Assembly (NCBI RefSeq): GCF_030282845.1
Contig: NZ_JASTWE010000028.1
Coordinates: 1 to 49,998 of the forward strand
Reading direction: 5' to 3'
From: Pseudodesulfovibrio pelocollis
GTDB taxonomy: Bacteria; Desulfobacterota; Desulfovibrionia; Desulfovibrionales; Desulfovibrionaceae
DNA length: 49,998 nucleotides
How positions within the stretch are numbered: position 1 is the first letter of the stretch; each line of letters begins with the position of its first letter. Shown one piece after another: positions 14,506 through 20,685 of this stretch. Under the pieces are notes generated by a model. It had not been told where the DNA came from, ran no database searches, and was given only the letters and a program-made list of their open reading frames with translations. Made by a program: the position numbers and the translations under genes.

Positions 14506-15265
14506 CGGTATTCTCCTTGTCGCCGGACGGACCGGAGCCGGAGTGACTGTCGCCGGACCCGGCCAGCAGCTGGCGGCCGAGCATGACCAGCACGCCGAGG
14601 CCGGACAGGGCAACGATGCCCTTGATCAGCGGGGCCGACTGCTTCAGGGCCACCATGGAGGCCGGGATGACGGCCTCGCCCGCCCAGTGCTCCGGGCCGG
14701 GGTCGCCGAGGTAGAACATGTTGGGCTTGGTGTCAGTGGCCGCCACCACCCGGGCGAGGCGCTCCTTGTTGGCCAGATAGAGCCGCCCGGCCTCGCTCTG
14801 CGGGTCGTTGATGTCGCCGAACACGCGGGCCTTGGTCGGGCAGGTGTCCACACAGGCGGGGTCGAGCCCGGCCGAGCGGCGCTCGGGGCAGTAGTTGCAC
14901 TTGTCCGCCTTGCGCTTCTCCGCGTTGCGGAAGCGGGCGTGGTAGGGACAGGCCGGGAGGCAGTTGCCGCAGCCGATGCACAGCCCCTCGTCAATGACCA
15001 CCTCGCCTGTTTCGGCGTCCTTGTAGGTGGCCCCGGTGGGGCAGGCGGCCACGCAGGTGGGGTTATCGCAGTGCATGCACGCCCCGGGCTGGAAGCGGGC
15101 CTTGCGGTTGCTGGCACCGGGCCTGGGCGGGCTGTCGTCGAGCTTGATCCAGTTGCGCCACTGGCCCTCGGGCGTGTGGTTGGCCACCTTGCAGGCGGCC
15201 ACGCAGGCCTTGCAGTCCATGCACTTGGCCGAATCGATGACCATTGCCAGTTGCCGTGCCATCAT
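14498..15265 (-). CDS. Four-cluster ferredoxin subunit with C-terminal membrane anchor
   Basis: A 255-residue electron-transfer subunit with cysteine groups C15/18/21/25, C63/66/71/75, C96/99/102/106 and C123/126/138/142, each fit for a [4Fe-4S] cluster. A single transmembrane helix near residues 212-232 resembles the tail of FdnH and HybA-type subunits and would hold the protein at the periplasmic face. The start is one of two adjacent ATGs (15265 or 15262), overlapping the TGA of the molybdoenzyme gene; the ribosome site AAGGAAGGTGG lies inside that gene, so translation is probably coupled. It bridges cytochrome b and the molybdoenzyme. It is clearly different from the ArrB-like subunit at 106-834. 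Confidence 0.92.
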   Translation of the reverse strand: MMARQLAMVIDSAKCMDCKACVAACKVANHTPEGQWRNWIKLDDSPPRPGASNRKARFQPGACMHCDNPTCVAACPTGATYKDAETGEVVIDEGLCIGCGNCLPACPYHARFRNAEKRKADKCNYCPERRSAGLDPACVDTCPTKARVFGDINDPQSEAGRLYLANKERLARVVAATDTKPNMFYLGDPGPEHWAGEAVIPASMVALKQSAPLIKGIVALSGLGVLVMLGRQLLAGSGDSHSGSGPSGDKENTDA

Positions 15266-17460
15266 GCCACCTTCCTTGTTACGGTCACGAATGTCAGGTG
15301 CAGGGCCGCGTTGCCGGTGACGGTGTCGTAGCCGCCGTCGAGGATCTCGGCGATGCTCGCGCCGTTGCCGTGGGCCAGCCGCTGCTGGGTGGACAGGGTG
15401 TTGAATCCGGTCAGCATGTAGACCGTGTCCTCGCGGATCTTGTCCGTGACCTCGGCCCTGATGGCCTGGCGGCCCACCGCGCTCGATACCTCCACCAGAT
15501 CGCCGTCCGCTATGCCCAGCTTCCCGGCCGGGCCGGGGTTGAGCCACAGGGTGTTGGTGGGCACGAACTCGTGCAACAGGGTATTGTTGGTGGTGGACCC
15601 CTGGGTGACCAGGGCGTTGCGCCCCACCACCAGCCGGAACTGGTTCGCAGGCGGCTGGACGGGCGGGGTGTAGACCGGCAGCGGATCGATGCCCATCTGC
15701 TCGTAGCGCTGGTTGTACAGCTCCACCTTCTGGGACAGGGTCTTGTAGACCAGCCCGTCGTAGATGCCGTAGACCTTGCTCGGATTGTAGTAGACGCCGT
15801 CGCGATCCATGATCCCGTCGGCTCCGGGCAGGTCGGCCAGCTGCTTCTCGCGGAACTGCTCGATGGTGAAGTCGAAATACTCGCCAAGGTCCAGGCGGCC
15901 CGCGATGCCCTTGACGATGTCGAAAAGGGGCCTGGATTCGTAGAGCGGCTCGATGACCGGATCGCGCTTGACCACGCAGGCGCAGGCGGACGAGCCCTGG
16001 AGGCCCGAGCAGGGGTCGATGCGCTCCAGATAGCTCTGGGAGGGCAGGACCAGGTCGGCATACCAGGCCGTGTCGGACATGGCGATGTCCACCACGGTGA
16101 CAAAGTCCATCTTGTGCATCATCTCGATGGTCTTGGCGCGGTTGGGCGCGGTGGCCATGGGGTTGGTCTTGTACACGAACCAGCCCCGGATGGGATACGG
16201 GTCGTCGGCCAGGATCGAGTCGCGGGTGACCATGAAGCTGCCCTCGTGCTCGAACATCATGGGCACCTTGCCCGCGTCGATGCGGTCGTCGTGGTTGTCG
16301 TCGTACCAGGGGGCGTCGTAGGGCACGCCCTTGAGGCCCACGGCCCTGGCTCCCAGCAGGCCGCCGGGGCGGTCCCAGTTGCCGAGCAGGCCGTTGACGA
16401 TGGCAAAGGAGCGGCGAATCTGGGTGGAATCCTCATAGTCCGAGCTGCGGCGGCCGGGATAGACCATGGAGGCCGGGGCGGCCGCGGCCAGCTCCCGGGC
16501 AATGCGGGCGATATCCTCGGCCGGGATGCCGCACTGCTCGGCGGCGAAGCCCGGGGTATAGGGCTTCACATGCTCGCGCAGCTGCTCCATGCCGTAGGTC
16601 TTCTCCTCGATCCACTGCGGGTCGTAGAGGCCCTCGCCGACGATGACGTGGGCCAGGGCGAGCATGAAGGCCATGTCCGTGCCCGGCCTGATGGGATACC
16701 ACTCGTCGGACAGGGCCGCGGTCTTGGTATAGCGCGGGTCCAGGGTGACGAGCTTGCAGCCGTGCTCGCGCATGGCGGTCATCAGGTCCATGGAGTCCGG
16801 GGTGACCAAGGCTTCGAAGCGGTTGGCCCCGACCATGATCACGTACTTGGAGTGGAGCACGTCGGCAAAGGGCACCTCGCCAAAAGTGTCGAGGAAGGCG
16901 CGGCTGCCCGAGACCAGACACAGGGACTCATGCGAGGTGAGATTGAAGGAGCCGTATGCCTCGGCCAGCCGCTCCACGAACAGGGACTGCATGTCGGTCC
17001 CGGCCGTGAAGAGGTGGCCGCAGGGCAGGTACTTTTCCCGCACCTCGTCCATCTTCTGCGCGGCCATGTCCAGGGCCTCGTCCCAGGGAATGCGCTGCCA
17101 CTTGCCCTCGCCGCGCCCGCCCTTGCGCAGCAGGGGGTGCTTGAGCCGGTCCGGGTCGTAGACGTGGCTGATGCCCGCGTTGCCGCGCGCGCAGAGCATG
17201 CCGCGCGACTTGACGAACTTGGGGTTGGGGTCGAGCTTGGTCACCACCCCGTTTTCCACGCGGGCGATGAGGCCGCACTTGTTGAAGCACATGTCGCAGA
17301 CTCCGAACCTGGAGTCCCAGGCCGGGGTCATGGTCTCTGTGGCGGCCTGGGCCGTGCGCAGACCGCCCAAGAGAGCCGGGCCGCCCAGCGCGCCCGCCGC
17401 CAACAGGCCGGATGCCTTGAAGAACTCGCGACGCGAAAGGGTGCGAGAGGTTTGCGCCAT
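15262..17460 (-). CDS. Tat-exported molybdopterin oxidoreductase, PhsA/PsrA-like catalytic subunit
   Basis: A 732-residue DMSO-reductase-family enzyme. It opens with a Tat signal (SRREFF at residues 9-14, then a hydrophobic stretch ending AQAA). The proximal [4Fe-4S] motif is C55-x2-C58-x3-C62-x27-C90. A probable molybdenum ligand is C181 in SHESLCLVSG. Domain landmarks include VTLDPRYTKTA near 260 and the C-terminal dinucleotide-binding domain (from about 600). Size and motifs suit thiosulfate or polysulfide reductase, and the rhodaneses in the operon support a sulfur substrate, but tetrathionate, arsenate or another oxyanion is not excluded. ATG at 17460 follows CAGGAGGCG. The gene overlaps the ferredoxin subunit start. 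Confidence 0.93.
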   Translation of the reverse strand: MAQTSRTLSRREFFKASGLLAAGALGGPALLGGLRTAQAATETMTPAWDSRFGVCDMCFNKCGLIARVENGVVTKLDPNPKFVKSRGMLCARGNAGISHVYDPDRLKHPLLRKGGRGEGKWQRIPWDEALDMAAQKMDEVREKYLPCGHLFTAGTDMQSLFVERLAEAYGSFNLTSHESLCLVSGSRAFLDTFGEVPFADVLHSKYVIMVGANRFEALVTPDSMDLMTAMREHGCKLVTLDPRYTKTAALSDEWYPIRPGTDMAFMLALAHVIVGEGLYDPQWIEEKTYGMEQLREHVKPYTPGFAAEQCGIPAEDIARIARELAAAAPASMVYPGRRSSDYEDSTQIRRSFAIVNGLLGNWDRPGGLLGARAVGLKGVPYDAPWYDDNHDDRIDAGKVPMMFEHEGSFMVTRDSILADDPYPIRGWFVYKTNPMATAPNRAKTIEMMHKMDFVTVVDIAMSDTAWYADLVLPSQSYLERIDPCSGLQGSSACACVVKRDPVIEPLYESRPLFDIVKGIAGRLDLGEYFDFTIEQFREKQLADLPGADGIMDRDGVYYNPSKVYGIYDGLVYKTLSQKVELYNQRYEQMGIDPLPVYTPPVQPPANQFRLVVGRNALVTQGSTTNNTLLHEFVPTNTLWLNPGPAGKLGIADGDLVEVSSAVGRQAIRAEVTDKIREDTVYMLTGFNTLSTQQRLAHGNGASIAEILDGGYDTVTGNAALHLTFVTVTRKVA

Positions 17461-17539
17461 CAATGATCGCCTCCTGGCGTCGGGGCGACCCGGCGACCGA
17501 TCAGGCCGCCGGGTCGGCACCCCCGCCGTTTTCTGGCCG

Positions 17540-17564
17540 CCGTCCCCGCCCCCCGGGGGGACGG
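17540..17564 (-). promoter_or_regulatory. Intra-operon GC-rich hairpin between cytochrome c and molybdoenzyme genes
   Basis: CCGTCCCC (17540-17547) pairs perfectly with GGGGACGG (17557-17564) across a 9-base loop, within the 177-base gap between the first and second genes of the operon. No U run follows on the minus strand, so it is more likely an RNA-stability or partial-termination element than a full terminator. Confidence 0.35.
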
Positions 17565-17637
17565 AAAGGACCGGGACGGTGCGGCCGATTTCGACACGCC
17601 CCTCAGAGAGAGGCCGCGTCGCGGTCGGTTGGCTCGA

Positions 17638-17961
17638 TTAGCTGCACTTGGCCGGGGACGGGGAATCCTTGGCGTAATCGTACAGGTAGGTGTAGATGTC
17701 GTTGATGTCCTCGTCGCTCAGGGTCCAGTCGCCGCTGCACTTGATCTTGCCCATGTCCGAGAAGGTGGCCTGCCACTCGGCCTGGGTCCGGTCGGCCGGG
17801 CTCAGGTCAGCGGCGGTGCCCCCGTTGTGACAGGAGCGGCAGTTCTTGCTGTACAGGAACTTGCCCTTGCGTCCGTTGCCGCCGCCCAGGGCAAAGGCCA
17901 TGGACACGGACATGCCCAGAACCAGGGCCGCAGCGGTGAGAATCATGAATTTGCGGTGCAT
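17638..17961 (-). CDS. Monohaem cytochrome c, exported
   Basis: A 107-residue protein with a signal peptide (residues 5-24, SMAFA) and one haem c motif CRSCH (C41, C44, H45). M70 in FSDMGKIKC is a likely sixth ligand, and a helical C-terminal segment (DEDINDIYTYLYDYAKD) completes the small class I fold. The ATG at 17961 was chosen because GGAGGAAG precedes it by 3-4 bases; a TTG four codons upstream is possible but weaker. It is the first gene after the promoter with two operators, so it heads the molybdoenzyme operon. It could donate electrons to, or accept them from, the complex in the periplasm. Two extra cysteines (C75, C106) are unusual. Confidence 0.88.
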   Translation of the reverse strand: MHRKFMILTAAALVLGMSVSMAFALGGGNGRKGKFLYSKNCRSCHNGGTAADLSPADRTQAEWQATFSDMGKIKCSGDWTLSDEDINDIYTYLYDYAKDSPSPAKCS

Positions 17962-18033
17962 ATCTTCCTCCAATGATCAGATGTTCCAAAAACGATTCCT
18001 CTGTGGAACGCGTTTGGCCGACCCCTCGGCCGA

Positions 18034-18050
18034 ATACCCCGCCTGGGTAT
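18034..18050. promoter_or_regulatory. CsoR/CstR-type operator, proximal site
   Basis: ATACCC-CGCCT-GGGTAT is a perfect 6-bp inverted repeat with a 5-base spacer. It lies downstream of the predicted -10 of the cytochrome c operon promoter, within the likely 5' untranslated region. Its centre is 35 bp from that of the second site. The layout matches known CsoR/CstR operators, which carry a TACCC...GGGTA core. Confidence 0.75.
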
Positions 18051-18065
18051 GACGCGTTTGTCTCA

Positions 18066-18094
18066 CCAATACCCATACCGGGTATCCATGTCAA
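18066..18094 (-). promoter_or_regulatory. Promoter of the molybdoenzyme-rhodanese operon with embedded operator
   Basis: On the minus strand a perfect TTGACA (18094-18089) is followed after 17 bases by TATTGG (18071-18066). A second perfect operator, ATACCC-ATACC-GGGTAT (18069-18085), fills the spacer and touches the -10, so repressor binding would exclude RNA polymerase. The remaining upstream sequence to 18238 holds no gene and no further repeat of this type. Confidence 0.72.
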
Positions 18095-18238
18095 GGGGGT
18101 TCGTCAAATAATAACGCCCGCCCGCATCGGCGCTTTCCATTGAAATACAACGAAAAACTGCATGGTGAGCCATGTCGGGCCTGACGTGAAGGATAATTTT
18201 TATCGAATAGCGAGGGCGTTTAAAAAGACAGAATAAGA

Positions 18239-18411
18239 AGGCTTTTCAAAAATGGTGAGATGCTAGGCGCGAGAAAAGTTCAAGGCCGAAGCCCTTGAGC
18301 CGTTGGCGAGTCTTCGAGCCTTACGGATCATGAGAGCAGAGATGTACTTCCTGTACGCGAGGATTTGAACTTTTTAAAGCAACGACGCAGATCGCCGTTT
18401 TTCAACAGCCT
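18239..18411. repeat. Dispersed palindromic repeat, copy B
   Basis: The element begins AGGCTTTTCAAAAATGG and ends CGCCGTTTTTCAACAGCCT; 15 of 19 terminal positions are inverse matches. Internal sequence includes GGCGAGTCTTCGAGCC, which is the exact reverse complement of the matching core in copy A. It lies between the start of the molybdoenzyme operon and the 3' end of the metallophosphoesterase gene. Confidence 0.8.
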
Positions 18412-18431
18412 GACAGGAGGAGGGGAAACGG

Positions 18432-19163
18432 CTACCAGAGCCTGTCGGCAAAGGCCCGGGGGAATCCCCTGGCCTCGATCAGGGCCACGGTGGCCGCGAT
18501 GTCGTAGGGCACGCGGCGCAGGGTCACGGTGCGCGTGGCCGTGTCGAAGAGCACGTACTTGGCCCGGTTGTCGCCATCGCGGGGCTGACCCACCGCGCCC
18601 ACGTTGATCAGGTGGCGCAGGCCCGGCTCAAGCACGGTCTCGCCCGGTGGCAGTGCCAGTCTGGGGCTGGCTCCGATGCCCGGTTGGTAGGTGAAGCGCA
18701 TCAGGTCGTGGGTGTGGCCCACAAAGCAGAATTCCTCGGGATACCGGGCAAAAATCTCGCCCATGTTGGTCTCGTGCCGCCACAGGTACTCGCTGACCGA
18801 ATCGGGCGGCGTGCCGTGGACCATGCGGCAGCCATGGGCCACCAGCCCCTTGGGCCGCGATATGAGCCACTGATAGGTGGTCTCGTCGATCAGCTCGCGG
18901 GTGCGGCGCAGCACATCGGCCGCAGGCTGGTTGAAGCCGCGCAGGTAGTGAATGTTGATCAGCCCCTGCTCGTGGTTGCCCATGAGCAGCGTCACCCGGG
19001 CCTCGCGCAGCAGGTCGCAGCACTCCTGCGGCTGCGGGCCATAGCCGATGGCGTCGCCCAGGCAGTATGTCGCGTCCGCGCCCTGATCGACCACGTCGGC
19101 CAGCACCCGGGTCAGGGCCGCCACATTGGCGTGGGGATCGGACATGATGGCAAGGCGCGGCAT
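18432..19163 (-). CDS. Calcineurin-like metallophosphoesterase
   Basis: A 243-residue cytoplasmic enzyme with the full set of two-metal phosphoesterase motifs: SDPHAN near residue 8, GDAIGYGPQP near 38, GNHE near 66, and GHTHDLMRF near 143. The His/Asp/Asn ligands are intact. It resembles the YfcE/serine-threonine-phosphatase-like group and may act on a cyclic nucleotide or phosphoprotein; the substrate is not readable. ATG at 19163 was chosen over a much longer upstream frame because the phosphoesterase core begins at MPRLAIMSDPH. It is followed in the same direction by nothing but the repeat, and preceded by metF with a 26-base gap. Confidence 0.88.
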   Translation of the reverse strand: MPRLAIMSDPHANVAALTRVLADVVDQGADATYCLGDAIGYGPQPQECCDLLREARVTLLMGNHEQGLINIHYLRGFNQPAADVLRRTRELIDETTYQWLISRPKGLVAHGCRMVHGTPPDSVSEYLWRHETNMGEIFARYPEEFCFVGHTHDLMRFTYQPGIGASPRLALPPGETVLEPGLRHLINVGAVGQPRDGDNRAKYVLFDTATRTVTLRRVPYDIAATVALIEARGFPRAFADRLW

Positions 19164-19189
19164 GATCCGATGGTATACCCTTGCCCGGT

Positions 19190-20062
19190 TCAGGGCAACA
19201 GCCCGGCCCGCTGCACCACCTCCAGGCAGAGGTCGGCCCGGTTGAAGGGATAGAGATGGACGCCCGGTGCGCCGTGCCTGAGCAGGTCGGCCACCTGGGT
19301 GGCGGCCAGGGCCACGCCGTATCGGCGCACGCCCTGGTCGCCGTCTTGGGCGTGGGCGGCCTCGATGGCGGCCAGGATTCTGCCCGGCACTGGCGCGTCG
19401 CACAACTCCGTGACCCGCTTGATCTGCCCGAGGCTGCGCACGGGCAGCACGCTGGGGATGACCGGCTTGGCGCAACCCATGGCGGCCAACCGGTCCACCA
19501 TGTCGAAATAGCGGCGGTTGTCGAAGAAGAGCTGGGTCACGGCGAAATCCGCGCCCTGGTCGAGCTTGAACTTCAGGAACGCAATGTCATCAACCATGGA
19601 GCGCGAATCCGGGTGGCCGTCCGGGTAGGCGGCCACGCCCACGGCCATGCCCGGGGCCAATTTCCGCACTCGGGCGACCAGGTCCGAGGCGTGGCGGAAT
19701 CCACCGGATTGCGGCTCGGCACCCGGCGGGAAATCGCCGCGCACGGCCAGCACGTTGCGTATCCCGCCCCCTTGCAGCGCTTCCAGCCGGTCGGCCAGCC
19801 CGGTCGGTTCCTCATGCACGCAGGTCAGGTGCGGCATGACCGTGAACCCGTGGTCCCCGGCCAGGGCGCGGGCTGTCTCCGCAGTGCCCACGGCCCCGCG
19901 TCCGCCCGCCCCGCAGGTCACGGCCGCAAAGAGCGGGTGCACCGCCTTGAGGGCCTCCACGGCCTGCCAAAACCCGCCCTGCTCTGCCTCGCCGCGCGGC
20001 GGCAGCAGCTCCACGGACACAAAGGGCCGCTCACTGGCCCGGATGGCCTCGGGAATATGCAT
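19190..20062 (-). CDS. metF: Methylenetetrahydrofolate reductase
   Basis: A 290-residue flavoprotein TIM barrel that reduces 5,10-methylene- to 5,10-... to 5-methyl-tetrahydrofolate, supplying the methyl group for methionine and, in this metabolic setting, linking to one-carbon metabolism. Recognisable elements are FVSVELLPPRG at the N-terminus, TCGAGG, HLTCVHE, NVLAVRGDFP, GVAAYPDGHP and DFAVTQLFFDNRRY. AGGAGGTTGCA precedes the ATG at 20062. It is transcribed towards the metallophosphoesterase gene. An AT-rich palindrome lies about 25 bases upstream and may be a regulatory site. Confidence 0.94.
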   Translation of the reverse strand: MHIPEAIRASERPFVSVELLPPRGEAEQGGFWQAVEALKAVHPLFAAVTCGAGGRGAVGTAETARALAGDHGFTVMPHLTCVHEEPTGLADRLEALQGGGIRNVLAVRGDFPPGAEPQSGGFRHASDLVARVRKLAPGMAVGVAAYPDGHPDSRSMVDDIAFLKFKLDQGADFAVTQLFFDNRRYFDMVDRLAAMGCAKPVIPSVLPVRSLGQIKRVTELCDAPVPGRILAAIEAAHAQDGDQGVRRYGVALAATQVADLLRHGAPGVHLYPFNRADLCLEVVQRAGLLP

Positions 20063-20083
20063 TGCAACCTCCTGTCTTTGTGC

Positions 20084-20107
20084 GTATATCAATATATCCC
20101 AATATAC
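20084..20107. promoter_or_regulatory. AT-rich palindrome upstream of metF
   Basis: GTATAT (20084-20089) and ATATAC (20102-20107) are inverse ends of a 24-base AT-rich block that also holds a repeated CAATATA/CCAATATA core. In the surrounding GC-rich sequence it stands out. It lies 22 bases before the metF ATG, overlapping the expected promoter. SahR, an ArsR-family regulator of methionine genes in Desulfovibrionales, is a possible binder, but no site comparison could be made. Confidence 0.4.
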
Positions 20108-20297
20108 GGATTAATTGATGTGTGTCTACAGCGACCAGTCCGGGGCGTCAAGAAAAAAGGGGGCACGGCAGAAGGGGCGCGAAACAGCGCCGGGCTTTGA
20201 TGCGCAATCGTCGGCCCGCCGTCACCGAAGCGTCAATCATCACGGGCCGGACAGGGGTAGATGAAGCCATCATCACTCTCATCTTCCGGAGGACTCC

Positions 20298-20657
20298 ATG
20301 ACCGATACGCAACGTCGCGAGATCAAGGACCACCTGTTGAACGGATTGAGCACCCTGGCCGCGCAGGAAACCGCCGAGATTTTTACGGTGGAGAACTGCC
20401 CGGACGACACCGACTTTGCCGCCCAGCTGGCGCAGCAGGGGGTGAGTCTGGCCATGCAGCGCCGCCGCATGGCGCGCATCAAGGAATACGAGGCCGCCAT
20501 CAGACGGCTGCACGAGACCCACTACGGCACCTGCGAGGAGTGCGGCGACCCCATCGGGCTGGCCCGGCTCAAGGCCAATCCCTCGGCCCGGCTGTGCATC
20601 CTCTGCCAGTGCGCAGCCGAGGACGGCCTGCTCTCGGACGCTGTGCGCTGCGCCTGA
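20298..20657 (+). CDS. DksA/TraR-type C4 zinc-finger protein
   Basis: A 119-residue protein with an N-terminal helical region and a C-terminal C4 zinc finger: C79 and C82 (GTCEECGDPIG), then C100 and C103 (RLCILCQ). The motif order and the ARLKANPSA linker match the DksA/TraR family, which binds the RNA polymerase secondary channel. The coiled-coil tip acids of true DksA cannot be assigned with certainty, so it may be a diverged relative. TCCGGAGGACTCC supplies the ribosome site. It precedes the PHP-glycosyltransferase gene by 28 bases in the same direction, so co-transcription is likely. Confidence 0.87.
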   Translation: MTDTQRREIKDHLLNGLSTLAAQETAEIFTVENCPDDTDFAAQLAQQGVSLAMQRRRMARIKEYEAAIRRLHETHYGTCEECGDPIGLARLKANPSARLCILCQCAAEDGLLSDAVRCA

Positions 20658-20685
20658 CGCGCCGCCAAAACCAAGCGAGGCATTC

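Noticed and set aside
15244-17466. A 740-codon plus-strand open frame antisense to the molybdoenzyme gene
   Set aside because: The minus-strand frame encodes a full molybdopterin oxidoreductase with Tat signal and cluster motifs; the plus-strand frame has none.
19172-19179. GGTATACC palindrome upstream of the metallophosphoesterase, considered as another CstR-type operator
   Set aside because: The arms touch with no 5-base spacer and the order of half-sites is reversed compared with ATACCC-N5-GGGTAT.
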